A stretch of DNA of 11,060 bases from Baffinella frigidus (GCA_026770585.1 MU647329.1:77171-88230); one strand, 5' to 3'. Positions 1-5,728 are shown, counted from the first letter of the stretch. Translations and numbers: made by a program. Notes: generated by a model not told the origin, from the sequence alone.

Positions 1-117
1 GGGTTTGGGGTTTGGGGTTTGGGGTTTGGGGTTGAGGGTTTGGGGTTCAAGGTTTGGTGTTGAGGGTTGAGGGTTGAGGGTTGAGGGGTTAAGGTATAGG
101 GTATAGGGTATAGGGTC

Positions 118-155
<38 letters not shown>

Positions 156-229
156 GATTCAGGGTTGAGGGTTGAGGGTTGAGGATTCAGGGTTGAGGGT
201 TCAGGGTGTAGGGTTTAGGTTTTAGGGTT
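1..229 (+). repeat. Degenerate telomere-like tract A1
   Basis: Short G-rich units run head to tail on the + strand: mostly TTTGGGG at first, then TTGAGGG, then three TATAGGG units near 85-114, then TTGAGGG/TTCAGGG, ending in TTTAGGG. The 6-8 base periodicity and the TTTAGGG core fit a plant/alga-type telomere that has decayed into variant repeats. The G-rich strand reads rightward, so a true terminus of this polarity would lie to the right. No coding signal is seen. Confidence 0.85.
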
Positions 230-271
230 ACCTTTGGCGACGCTCCCCCCTTTCGCGGCACTGCGGCCCCT
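230..271. other. Non-telomeric interruption in the telomere-like tract
   Basis: About 42 bases of C/G-rich sequence split the tract. They contain CCTTTGGCGACGCTCCCCCC and a TTCGCGGC motif. The motif resembles the ACCTTCGCGGC motif in the dispersed GC-rich repeats near 3150, 3303, 4407 and 4646, so this may be a short relic of that family. Confidence 0.4.
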
Positions 272-612
272 GGGGTAGAGTGTGGGGTTAGGGTTTCGAG
301 TGTGGGGGTAGGGTGTGGGGTTAGGGTTTCGAGTGTGGGGGTAGGGTTCAGAGCGTGGGGTTGGGGTGTAGGGTTTATGGTTTGGGGTTAGGGGATAGAG
401 TGTGGGGTTCGGGTTTAGGGTGTGGGGTTATGGTTTAGAGTGTGGGGGTGGGGTGTAGAGTGTGGGGTTAGGGTTTAGGATTTGGGGTTAGGGTTTAGAG
501 CGTGGGGTTAGGGTTTAGAGTGTGGGGTTAGGAACCAGGGTGCAGGGTTGAGGCTTTGGAGTTTGGGGCTAGGGTTTCGGGCTTTGGGTTTGGGGTGTAT
601 GGTTTAGGATTT
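272..612 (+). repeat. Degenerate telomere-like tract A2 with higher-order units
   Basis: G-rich telomere-like DNA continues, dominated by a roughly 20-base composite (TTTAGAG + TGTGGGG + TTAGGG). A 33-bp higher-order unit occurs twice back to back (282-314 and 315-347). Such composites arise by unequal exchange within old telomeric arrays, not directly from telomerase. The tract ends at TTTAGGATTTAGCAG. Confidence 0.85.
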
Positions 613-800
613 AGCAGTGTCGGTACCCTATTTAGCCACTTAGCAGCCACGATGGGCTTCACGGATACGAGCCATCTAAACAATTTGTACTAGAATGTTA
701 TCCATTTGCATTGGATTCTAACTGCATTTCCCCTGGATATCCGGGGGGGGGGGGGACTCGGCCGCTGCTAAGTGGTAACTCCACACACCCAAAACCGCAC
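613..800. other. Intergenic segment with 12-bp inverted repeat and a G13 run
   Basis: No gene is seen. CCACTTAGCAGC (636-647) recurs inverted as GCTGCTAAGTGG (764-775), enclosing about 116 bases. Between the arms lie the palindrome GGATATCC and an uninterrupted run of 13 G (743-755). The arms resemble the CCACTTAA end of the element at 5624-5728, so this could be a diverged relative. Confidence 0.45.
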
Positions 801-905
801 AGCGCACTTCGAAGGGATTGCGGATAACCCTTGAGCGATAAGACCTACAACCCTACGGTAGGTAACCCGTAGAGACATAGGGGGGTTCCTACGGATAAGG
901 TAACA
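801..905 (-). repeat. Copy of the CTACGGTAG dispersed repeat
   Basis: The segment has GGATAACC, CGATAAGACCTA, CCCTACGGTAGG and TTCCTACGGATAAGG in order. The same order, diverged, is seen at 2320-2461 and partly at 4120-4170. It appears reverse-complemented at 5290-5372 and 8236-8300. It contains no open frame worth reporting. It belongs to the palindrome-cored family discussed in the findings. Confidence 0.6.
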
Positions 906-939
906 GAAAGGTCGTACGGCTCCTCTCTTGGGTACAGGG

Positions 940-1045
940 GTACCTCGCTCATAAGAAACTGCCTCCCCCTAGGACCCTACAGTAGGGCCCTATAGGGCCC
1001 TACTGTAGGGTCCTAGGGGGAGGCAGTTTCTTATGAGCGAGGTAC
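940..1045. repeat. Perfect 106-bp palindrome (foldback element)
   Basis: Every base from 940 to 992 pairs with 993 to 1045. The two 53-bp arms are perfect and have no spacer; the centre is GGGCCCTATAGGGCCC (985-1000). Each arm carries CCTAGG and a CTAC-N-GTAG motif (977-985 and 1000-1008). The arm ends begin with G-TA-CCTCGCTC, so the body 943-1042 is bordered by TA on both sides, compatible with TA-target insertion. GGGTAC also occurs directly repeated outside (930-935 and 1050-1055). It encodes no protein and is likely a non-autonomous foldback/MITE-like element. Perfect arms imply recent origin or correction between arms. Confidence 0.85.
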
Positions 1046-1106
1046 TCCGGGGTACGGCAAACGCGTTTGCGGGAGGAGCAAGGCTAAGGTCGCAGTCTAA
1101 TGGGGC

Positions 1107-1190
1107 TGCACAAGTGTGTTGTAGGGTGCATACAAGTGTTGTAGGGCGTGTACAAGTGTTTTAGAACGCGTACAAGTGTTGTAGAGGGCG
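1107..1190 (+). repeat. 20-22 bp tandem repeat, four copies
   Basis: The core TACAAGTGTTGTAGGGCG is repeated with ACAAGTG starting at 1110, 1132, 1152 and 1172. The copies are imperfect. No coding meaning is apparent. Confidence 0.75.
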
Positions 1191-1530
1191 TTCAACGCGT
1201 GAGGTTACTTTTTGGGGGTTCGGGTTTCCGAGGGGAACGGGCTCTTAAGTGCACCTGGCAGGCGCAAATGGCAACTTACTGCCGAGGATCCGCTTTGTTG
1301 ACTTAAGGTTAAATGTCCTGGCTGGCAGTGGAATGGCACGAGCTGTACAAGTGAGGCAGTGTGTAGTAATTTTCATCCGTTTGGTCACGTGTCCGCCCGC
1401 TTTTCGGGCGGACACGAGACTAACTCCGTACAAAACGCCTACAATCGATATTTAAAAAGGGTCTCGTGTGGCACTTGTAGTCAGAAGGCTGTAGCCTGAG
1501 TGGGGACGGCGCAGAGCGGGCTCGCCAGGC
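1191..1530. other. Non-coding stretch with a strong hairpin
   Basis: No gene is supported. A 12-bp perfect stem (1388-1399 with 1405-1416) closes a five-base loop CTTTT. ACACGAGAC (1412-1420) is also inverted as GTCTCGTGT at 1461-1469, giving an alternative pairing. GCACCTGGCAGGCGC at 1251-1265 recurs directly at 1627-1641. A TGTAGTAATTTTC motif sits at about 1361-1373. Confidence 0.5.
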
Positions 1531-1534
1531 GACC

Positions 1535-1612
1535 AAATTCGCTAAAAGTCGATATGTAGCGCCGTGATTGCGGTACAAACTTAAAACTCCTTGGTACAAA
1601 CCGACATATAAA
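1535..1612 (+). repeat. GTAC-pair dispersed repeat, forward copy
   Basis: The order is TTCGCTAAAAGTCG, GCGGTACAAAC and TTGGTACAAACCG, with the two GTAC motifs starting at 1573 and 1594, exactly 21 bp apart. It then reaches TATAAACCGG. The same order and spacing occur at 3340-3412 and 9670-9745 and, inverted, at several sites from 7726 to 8835. Confidence 0.7.
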
Positions 1613-1681
1613 CCGGATTCTGAGTGGCACCTGGCAGGCGCGGCCACCACGTCGGCTTTCTTGCCCGCCCTGCAGCACGCC

Positions 1682-1742
1682 AAAAGTTGACGATGTTATA
1701 AGTTGACCATGCTATAAGTTGACGGCGCAAAAGTTGACGATG
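1682..1742 (+). repeat. 16-bp tandem repeat of AAGTTGAC, four copies
   Basis: AAGTTGAC starts at 1684, 1700, 1716 and 1731, with variable linkers such as GATGTTAT. Its complement GTCAACTT also appears at about 3252, 9848, 10639 and 10663, so the motif is shared by several places in the window. Confidence 0.75.
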
Positions 1743-1778
1743 CGGATTCGGGAACGTCCGCTTTCATACGCTAACGGA

Positions 1779-1913
1779 CTAAAAATGGGGTAGTTAGGCC
1801 CACGGAATTGCCTACCGTAGGCCGTAGGGCTCCTGTGACCAAAAAGTCCTAGGATTTTGGCCTACAGTAGGAGGTCCTAGACAATCCCGTAGGCCTAACT
1901 ACCCCGTTTTTAG
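1779..1913. repeat. Inverted-repeat element with about 35-bp arms
   Basis: Arms 1779-1813 and 1879-1913 pair with about five mismatches. They share CTAAAAA, GGGGTAGTTAGGCC and ACGG. The interior holds CTACCGTAG (1812-1820), CTACAGTAG (1862-1870) and CCTAGG. It is a member of the CTAC-N-GTAG foldback group, older than the perfect palindrome at 940-1045 judging by arm divergence. Confidence 0.7.
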
Positions 1914-2165
1914 ACCATTACCCCATTAGCTTTCCCCAAAAGTCGAATTTCATCTAGCCACACGAGAATGCTAGAGGGGCCTATTTAAAACTGCTTTCTT
2001 TCACAAGTAGGCATTTGTTTAGTAATTTTCGTGATGAGTCACGAGCGAGACGCAACTCATCGTCTTTTCCACGTCCGGCCTGTTTTCCAGAATTTCAGGT
2101 CCGGGTACAAAATTCAAAAGAATAATTATTTCTGAAATTCCCACTAGTGACCAGGCGTGGTCGAA
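1914..2165. other. AT-richer non-coding stretch
   Basis: No gene is supported. A short inverted repeat GATGAGT/ACTCATC (2033-2039 and 2055-2061) could fold. A TAGTAATTTTC motif lies at about 2020-2030. A minus-strand open frame crosses here and the next two repeats. Its length is what chance predicts and it translates tandem repeats, so it is not called. Confidence 0.4.
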
Positions 2166-2286
2166 GAATGTCTTAATTAAAGTCTTTCTCCCAACGAAAT
2201 TTATTACATAATTGGATCCTACGAGTAACAGTAGAGTATTTCTGTAGTAAATTTCGTTGGCAGGAAAGACTTTGATTAAAACATTC
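2166..2286. repeat. AT-rich foldback element, 43/44-bp arms
   Basis: Left arm 2166-2208 pairs with right arm 2243-2286 with a few mismatches and one gap. The arms contain AAAGTCTTTC and CCAACGAAATTTA. The 34-base spacer includes GGATCC. Composition is clearly AT-richer than the flanks. It has no coding capacity of its own and is probably a non-autonomous foldback transposon relic. Confidence 0.75.
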
Positions 2287-2329
2287 CATGACATGAACAC
2301 AGCGTGCGGGCTGCCAATTTCGGGATTTC

Positions 2330-2389
2330 GTGAATAACCCACAAGTGAATAACCCATACGTGAATAACCCATACGTGAATAACCCATAC
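2330..2389 (+). repeat. 15-bp tandem repeat, four copies
   Basis: Unit GTGAATAACCCATAC is present at 2330 (with CACAA in place of CATAC), 2345, 2360 and 2375. The related single sequence CGCGAATAACCCATACG lies at 4124-4140, at the edge of the large foldback. The array is therefore a local expansion of the edge of that repeat family. Confidence 0.85.
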
Positions 2390-2400
2390 GAGAATCATGC

Positions 2401-2461
2401 ATAGGACCCTACGGTAGGCACTACCGTAGGGACATGAGGTTGTTCCTACGGATATCCTAAC
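2401..2461 (-). repeat. CTACGGTAG repeat copy with 11-bp hairpin
   Basis: CCCTACGGTAG (2407-2417) and CTACCGTAGGG (2421-2431) form an 11-bp perfect stem around a three-base loop. GACATGAGG and TTCCTACGGATATCC follow, matching the order at 870-900. Confidence 0.7.
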
Positions 2462-2507
2462 CGATTCTTTCGATGGCTGAGCCACCGAGAATCGATCAAC
2501 CTTTAGG

Positions 2508-2582
2508 GGTTGGGGTTCAGGGTTCAGGGCTCAGGGTTCACAGTTCAGGGTTCAGGGTTCAGGGTTCAGAGTGTAAGGTTAA
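2508..2582 (+). repeat. Telomere-like tract B1
   Basis: The tract is a TTCAGGG-dominated variant array, G-rich on the + strand. It ends at AGTGTAAGG just before the truncated duplicate of the gene-tail region. Confidence 0.75.
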
Positions 2583-2584
2583 AA

Positions 2585-2616
2585 TCAGGGGGGGCGCTGA
2601 ACCTGCCGTCCTTGCT
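2585..2616 (-). repeat. Truncated duplicate of the gene-tail 3' end
   Basis: These 32 bases match 2785-2816 without gaps at 27 positions, sharing TCAGGGGGGGC, ACCTGCCG and CCTTGCT. In the other copy the sequence continues rightward into the coding tail. Here it stops after CTTGCT and telomere-like TAGGGTTTAGGG starts at once, so it is a right-truncated copy. Confidence 0.7.
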
Positions 2617-2784
2617 TAGGGTTTAGGGTTCAGGGATTAGGGATCAGGGATCATGGTTTAGGGTTTGGGCATTAGGCTTTAGGCTTTAGGCTTAAGGGTT
2701 CGGGGCTGAGGGTTTAGGGTTTAGGGTTTAGGGCTTAGGGTTTAGGCTTCAGGCTTCAGGGATTAGGGATCAGGGTTTATGGTT
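2616..2784 (+). repeat. Telomere-like tract B2
   Basis: TTTAGGG, TTCAGGG, GATCAGGG and TTTAGGC variants run head to tail, G-rich on +. Canonical TTTAGGG is commoner here than in tract A. The tract separates the truncated duplicate (2585-2616) from the fuller gene-tail copy starting at 2785. Confidence 0.8.
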
Positions 2785-2798
2785 TCAGGGGGGGCTCG

Positions 2799-2984
2799 TC
2801 ACCTGCCGCCCTTGCTCTTGCCCTTTGAGCTTTTCCCGGAATTGGAGCCCTTTCCGCCATTGCCGGCATTGGAGCCCTTTGCGGAATTGGAGCCCCTTGA
2901 TGAAGAGGGGCCCCTCACGGGCGTGGATGAGGGCTTGAACATCACCACTTGCTTCCGCTCCTGCTCAAAAGTGGACGTTTTGAC
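2799..2984 (-). pseudogene. C-terminal tail of an unidentified gene (fragment)
   Basis: On the minus strand an open frame of 61 codons runs between a TAA at 2987-2985 and a TGA at 2801-2799. It begins with ordinary sequence (TFEQERKQVVMFKP). It then becomes a Ser/Gly/Asn/Lys-rich basic tail with repeated GSN and GK steps, ending KGKSKGGR. The repeats vary at synonymous positions while keeping the frame, which looks like real protein-coding history. Upstream on the same strand is a splice-donor-like GTAAGT (2988-2983). A possible CAG acceptor at 2963-2961 precedes GAGCGGAAG, so the frame could be a terminal exon or a broken gene. No upstream domain is visible, so the protein family is unknown. 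The plus-strand frame over the same bases is its shadow. Alternatively it could be chance low-complexity DNA. Confidence 0.4.
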
Positions 2985-3006
2985 TTACCGGACCGAGAGA
3001 TGATCT

Positions 3007-3099
3007 CAAATCAAATCAAAAACTCAAATTAAATTAAAACAGTGCGAGATCGCGGTAGCGGCTTATTCGGCGTTATAATGCGGTAGCGGCTTATTCGGC
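3007..3099. repeat. CAAAT-rich run and 20-bp direct repeat
   Basis: 3007-3040 is a degenerate CAAAT/TTAAA run. It is followed by two copies of GCGGTAGCGGCTTATTCGGC (3052-3071 and 3080-3099), separated by GTTATAAT. No coding frame spans both. Confidence 0.65.
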
Positions 3100-3176
3100 C
3101 TTTTCAAAAACATCATGCGCAGCTGCCAGGGGTCCGAGAAAGGGGGCCACCTTCGCGGCTCTGTCCCACACGGTTT

Positions 3177-3221
3177 GGTCTCGCTAATTTGGCGAGACCG
3201 GAAAATTGGCGAGACCGGAAG
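3177..3221. repeat. GGTCTCGC hairpin with a direct repeat
   Basis: GGTCTCGC (3177-3184) pairs with GCGAGACC (3192-3199). TTGGCGAGACCGGAA then repeats directly immediately downstream. This is a short structure of unknown role. Confidence 0.55.
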
Positions 3222-3339
3222 TCAATTCCCCGAGGTTTTGGTGCGAATCCGTCAACTTTTGGAGTAAAAACGATCAGTCAACCCGCGCCAGGCAGAGCTA
3301 GACCTTCGCGGCGCGCGGGCGACGGTCACGGCAAACTCG

Positions 3340-3412
3340 CTACAAGTCGATTATATACTCGTGTTCGCGGTACACATTAATAACACTCTGGTACAAAACG
3401 AGTTTTAAACCG
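3340..3412 (+). repeat. GTAC-pair dispersed repeat, forward copy
   Basis: AAACTCGCTACAAGTCG leads into GCGGTACACATTAATAAC and CTGGTACAAAACG, then TTTTAAACCG. GTAC starts at 3370 and 3391, exactly 21 bp apart. A GC-rich CTTCGCGGCGCGCGGGCG block (3304-3321) precedes it. Nearly the same left end is repeated at 3485. Confidence 0.75.
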
Positions 3413-3484
3413 TCGATGATTTGATCCCATCAGGAGCCGTCCTCCTCCGACGACGACGAGGGCAACTGCGACGACGGTCCAGCA

Positions 3485-3575
3485 AACTCGCTACAAGTCG
3501 ATTGTATCATCGTGTTCGTGGTACAAATTAATAACGCACAGTAACATCACGTACAAATTAATAACACGCTGGTTC
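3485..3575 (+). repeat. GTAC-pair dispersed repeat, rearranged copy
   Basis: AACTCGCTACAAGTCGATTG repeats the left end seen at 3344. GGTACAAATTAATAAC then occurs once and GTACAAATTAATAACACGC again 30 bases later (GTAC at 3521 and 3551). The second partner is GTTC at 3572 instead of GTAC, consistent with an internal duplication and decay. Confidence 0.6.
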
Positions 3576-3849
3576 GGAAGGAGTTGTAGCGCGCGCCCGG
3601 GGACCACCCATTAGCCGGTTTCTGCTGCGATCCTCTGCACCGGGGGGCTTGATGTGATCCGAAAGGAAGCAGGGCGTTTCTGCAGAACCAGTTCCAGTGT
3701 CCGCCTATGGTGGGAGCTCGAAGAACCTAACGGGCCTAAAGGAGAACAAGAGGAGAGGAACAAGAGGATCAGAACAGAACCTCGGCCCAAAATGAGCCGA
3801 AAATCCCGTCGTATCCCGCTGTGTGGGATGTCGACTTGACCCTAACGGA
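3576..3849. other. Non-coding stretch
   Basis: No gene is supported. A purine-rich stretch (about 3735-3785) contains repeated GAACAAGAGGA. CCTAACGG(G/A)CCTAAAGG occurs at about 3726 and 3841, and CCTAAAGGACCTAAAG again at 10738. CCCGCTGTGTGGGATGTCGA near 3816-3835 echoes CCGCTGTGTGGTAGGGA at about 5365. Confidence 0.4.
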
Positions 3850-3871
3850 CCTAAAGGACCCCTGTACAGTC

Positions 3872-4140
3872 CGAATGGGTTATTCGCGAAATCCCTTAGT
3901 ACACGTTCCTAGGAACGTGTATTAATACCAATACAAGTTCCTACAGCCTGGAAAAGGCGGGCTCATCCCAGGCTAGCCCTCACAGACTGTACAGGGGTCC
4001 TTTAGGACTGTACAAGCTCGCGAGGCTGTGAGGGCTAGCCTGGGATGAGCCCGCCTTTTCCAGGCTGTAGGAACTTGTATTGGTATTAATACACGTTCCT
4101 AGGAACGTGTATTTAAGGGATTTCGCGAATAACCCATACG
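3872..4140. repeat. Large foldback element, about 114-bp arms
   Basis: Arms 3872-3985 and 4026-4140 pair almost perfectly: one early mismatch, and a G versus AA difference after CCCTTA. The loop is 40 bases (3986-4025). Each arm contains the perfect 20-bp palindrome at 3901-3920 and 4091-4110, centred on CCTAGG. The outer ends carry ATTCGCGAAATCCC. The loop holds a 22-bp inverted copy (3985-4006) of the sequence just outside the left arm (3850-3871), so two alternative foldings exist. It encodes no protein. It is likely a foldback/MITE-like element or a recent inverted duplication. Confidence 0.85.
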
Positions 4141-4273
4141 CGATAAGACCTAGGACCCTACGGTAGGCAACCTGATAGCATTCTGGGTGGGGGGAGCACG
4201 CAATACTCTCAGCCCATTTGGAATTGGGGAACTGGTTTGCGGGTCGCCTACCGTAGGGTCCTAGGTCTTATCG
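4141..4273. repeat. Inverted repeat with perfect 28-bp arms
   Basis: 4141-4168 and 4246-4273 are perfect inverse copies, with core CCTAGG...CTACGGTAG. They enclose 77 unique bases. The right arm is the first unit of the five-unit tandem array that follows, so this is a foldback with one simple arm and one tandemly expanded arm. Confidence 0.85.
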
Positions 4274-4379
4274 CCTACCGTAGGGTCCCAGGTCTTGTCG
4301 CCTACCGTAGGGTCCCAGGTCTTATCGCCTACCGTAGGGTCCTAGGTCTTATCGCCTACCGTAGGGTCCTGGGTCTTGT
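4245..4379 (+). repeat. 27-bp tandem array, five copies
   Basis: Units start at 4245, 4272, 4299, 4326 and 4353. Each has CGCCTACCGTAGGGTCC(T/C) followed by (A/G)GGTCTT(A/G)T, with only T/C and A/G differences. Each unit contains CTACCGTAG. An open frame reads through it only because 27 is a multiple of three. Confidence 0.9.
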
Positions 4380-4389
4380 CCCTTGGAAG

Positions 4390-4459
4390 TCCGGGCGCGG
4401 GGGGCACCTTCGCGGCGCCGGGCGCGGGAGAATCCCCGATGAGAACATCTCGACATCGC
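4390..4459 (+). repeat. GC-rich dispersed repeat, copy 1
   Basis: GGGCGCGGGGGGCACCTTCG, GGCGCGGGAGAAT and GATGAGAACATCTCGACATC run in order. The same order recurs at 4630-4717. Parts occur at 4816-4855, 4944-5025, 5122-5150 and 5511-5574. Confidence 0.8.
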
Positions 4460-4496
4460 GCCCGGACCGAGAACACTTAAAAGTAGAATATAGAGC

Positions 4497-4598
4497 ACGT
4501 CCGGTTTGTACCAGGAAAACGCCTTACAACTGCACTTTTACGCGGACGTGGGGAACATTCCTGGTACAACCCGGACGTGCCTGGTACAAACCGGACGT
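4497..4598. repeat. Perfect 19-bp inverted repeat with GTAC cores
   Basis: ACGTCCGGTTTGTACCAGG (4497-4515) is inverted at 4580-4598. A third GGTACAA sits at 4563-4569. This is related in motif to the GTAC-pair family but with different spacing. Flanking AAAAGTAGA/TCTGCTTTT continue the symmetry loosely. It lies between two direct copies of the GC-rich repeat. Confidence 0.7.
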
Positions 4599-4629
4599 AC
4601 AATCTGCTTTTACCCGCAGTATGCTCGGT

Positions 4630-4717
4630 CCGGGCGCGGGGGGCACCTTCGCGGCGCGCGGGCGCGGGAGGATCCCTGATGAGAACATCTCGACATCGCT
4701 CCCGTTGCTGCTTTCGG
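4630..4717 (+). repeat. GC-rich dispersed repeat, copy 2, joined to telomere-like DNA
   Basis: This matches 4390-4459 and extends to CGCTCCCGTTGCTGCTTTCG. After TTTCGGG the other full copy (4944-5025) continues GCAGCTTTCTCAGTCCC. Here the sequence changes to TTTGTGGTTGAG and then TTTAGGGTTGAGGG, so telomere-like DNA replaces the rest. Confidence 0.75.
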
Positions 4718-4757
4718 GTTTGTGGTTGAGAGTTTAGGGTTGAGGGTTGAGGGTCTA
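4718..4757 (+). repeat. Short telomere-like tract C
   Basis: TTTGTGG, TTGAGAG, TTTAGGG, TTGAGGG, TTGAGGG and GTCTAG units sit directly after the truncated GC-rich repeat. The tract is G-rich on +. Confidence 0.65.
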
Positions 4758-4815
4758 GCCAAAAATGGACAGGTTGCGGGCCCCGCTATAACTCGTTGGT
4801 AAACCAGGGTGTTTT

Positions 4816-4855
4816 GCGCGCGGGAGAACCCCCGATGAGACCATCTCAACATCGA
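4816..4855 (+). repeat. GC-rich dispersed repeat, partial copy 3
   Basis: GCGCGCGGGAGAACCCCCGA is followed by TGAGACCATCTCAACATCGA, a diverged copy of the GATGAGAACATCTCGACATC segment. Its right part is lost. Confidence 0.65.
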
Positions 4856-4867
4856 TTGAATCTGGTG

Positions 4868-4928
4868 CATCTTAGCCTTCGCGTAACTTCAAAATAGCAC
4901 ATAATCACCCCTAAGATAGCATCAAAAT
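4868..4928 (+). repeat. 61-bp dispersed repeat, copy 1
   Basis: CATCTTAGCCTTCGCGTAAC is followed by AAAATAGCACATAATCACCC and CTAAGATAGCATCAAAAT. Close copies lie at 5745-5802 and 7910-7970, with a diverged one at 6659-6720 inside the MITE. The end CCTAAGATAGC is the inverse of GCTATCTTA(A)GG found on the left of two copies. Confidence 0.8.
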
Positions 4929-4943
4929 GTGTTTAATCAAACC

Positions 4944-5025
4944 AAGCGCGGGCGCGGGAGAATTCCCGATGAGAACATCTCGACATCGCTCCCGTTGCTG
5001 CTTTCGGGGCAGCTTTCTCAGTCCC
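4944..5025 (+). repeat. GC-rich dispersed repeat, copy 4 (continues past the breakpoint)
   Basis: The repeat runs through GGGCGCGGGAGAAT, GATGAGAACATCTCGACATC and CGTTGCTGCTTTCGGG into CAGCTTTCTCAGTCCC. It shows what lies beyond the point where three other copies change to telomere-like DNA. The 5511-5574 copy also continues to CTCAGTCCC. Confidence 0.8.
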
Positions 5026-5060
5026 CACTCGAGGCCAGAAAAGGCACGATTTTCAAACCG

Positions 5061-5104
5061 TGTGTAGTAATTTTCATACAAATGTGTAGTAATTTTCATA
5101 CAAA
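5061..5104 (+). repeat. 22-bp tandem repeat, two copies
   Basis: TGTGTAGTAATTTTCATACA plus AA occurs at 5061-5082 and again at 5083-5104 without change. The TGTAGTAATTTTC core also lies near 1361, a related form near 2020, and the inverted form at about 9567-9579. Confidence 0.85.
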
Positions 5105-5121
5105 TATCTGGGTGTGGAGTG

Positions 5122-5150
5122 CATCTCGACATCGCTCCCGTTGCTGCTTT
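5122..5150 (+). repeat. GC-rich dispersed repeat, truncated copy 5
   Basis: Only CATCTCGACATCGCTCCCG and TTGCTGCTTT remain. The next base begins AGGGTTGGGG telomere-like DNA, so the right side is cut at the same point as copy 2 to within a few bases. Confidence 0.75.
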
Positions 5151-5213
5151 AGGGTTGGGGGGTTGGGGTTTGGGGTTGAGAGGTTAAGGTTTAGAGTCCA
5201 GGGTCTAGGGTTT
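5151..5213 (+). repeat. Telomere-like tract D
   Basis: AGGGTTGGGGGGTTGGGG, TTTGGGG, TTGAGAGG, TTAAGG, TTTAGAG and TCTAGGG units, G-rich on +, start immediately after TTGCTGCTTT. Confidence 0.75.
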
Positions 5214-5289
5214 CATTCATCTGCCTCAAAGCTTTCGGGGTAGATTCCTCAGGGGAAAAATCTTCAGAATCAAGGCATTTTCGGTTTCC

Positions 5290-5372
5290 TTATCCGTAGG
5301 AACCCCCCCTATCGTAGGGTCCTACGTCGTATCGCTTACGGGTTGCTCGAAATCCCTTCGAATTCCGCTGTG
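5290..5372 (+). repeat. CTACGGTAG-family repeat, inverse orientation
   Basis: TTATCCGTAGGAACCCCCCC, TCGTAGGGTCCTACG, TCGTATCGCTTACGGGTT, AAATCCCTTCGAA and CCGCTGTGTGG run in order. This is the reverse complement of the order at 780-900, with decay of the CTAC-N-GTAG core. Confidence 0.7.
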
Positions 5373-5404
5373 TGGTAGGGACCATGGGCTTCCTATGGGG
5401 TTCC

Positions 5405-5463
5405 GCTCTCTCTCGCTCTCTCTCTCCCTCCCTCCCTCTCTCTCTCTCTCTCTCTCCCTCCCT

Positions 5464-5505
<42 letters not shown>

Positions 5506-5508
5506 CGC
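5405..5508 (+). repeat. CT microsatellite (polypyrimidine on +)
   Basis: About 100 bases consist almost only of CT, CCCT and TCCC, ending in TCGCTCGCT. The polypyrimidine/polypurine asymmetry has mirror symmetry, so triplex formation is possible. Open frames across it (Ser/Leu or Arg/Glu repeats) are artefacts. Confidence 0.95.
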
Positions 5509-5510
5509 TA

Positions 5511-5574
5511 TGCCCCATGAGAATGTCTCTACTTCGCTCCCATGGCTTCTTTCGGGCCGATCTCTCAGTCCCGC
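5511..5574 (+). repeat. GC-rich dispersed repeat, diverged copy 6
   Basis: CCCCATGAGAATGTCTCTAC, TTCGCTCCCATGGCTTCTTT and CGGGCCGATCTCTCAGTCCC follow the same order as 4965-5025 with scattered substitutions. Confidence 0.7.
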
Positions 5575-5623
5575 TGGAAGTTGTGTATTGACACAGCAAA
5601 AAACAATGGGTCAAGGGCCCCGC

Positions 5624-5728
5624 TATCCCTTAAGTGGCCAGTAGGCTCATACGCCCTACGGTAGGGCCCTAGGACCTGCCTAGGACCTCTTGGCCCACAA
5701 ATTTGAGGGCATGGCCACTTAAGGGATA
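5624..5728. mobile_element. TA-flanked MITE-like element, 105 bp
   Basis: Perfect 17-bp terminal inverted repeats (5624-5640 and 5712-5728) begin TATCCCTTAAGTGGCCA. The outermost TA on each side could be a TA target duplication. The interior has CTACGGTAG (5656-5664) and two CTAGGACCT units. A second copy, lacking the left terminus, is at 7510-7598. There is no coding capacity, so it would be moved by an enzyme encoded elsewhere. TA targets are typical of Tc1/mariner-type and related elements. Confidence 0.7.

Noticed and set aside
2031-2062. GTGATGAGTCACGAGCGAGAC, a second hammerhead-like string
   Set aside because: The core is incomplete and the helices do not close; only a short GATGAGT/ACTCATC inverted repeat is supported.
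2330-2389. 15-bp units as a CRISPR-like array
   Set aside because: The units are head to tail with no spacers, and the context is eukaryotic subtelomeric repeat.
2019-2402. 127-codon minus-strand open frame
   Set aside because: It translates the foldback and the 15-bp tandem array (repeated MGYSR). An open frame of this length is expected by chance in 11 kb.
4678-4700. CTGATGAG...CTCGACATC resembling a hammerhead ribozyme core
   Set aside because: The conserved GAA after helix II is GAC here, no matching cleavage site with flanking helices was found, and sister copies read CCGATGAG. It is one variant of a dispersed repeat.
4237-4737. 166-codon open frame with repeated AYRRV
   Set aside because: The repeat reflects the 27-bp tandem DNA array (a multiple of three) and then runs through GC-rich repeats. 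No domain is recognisable.
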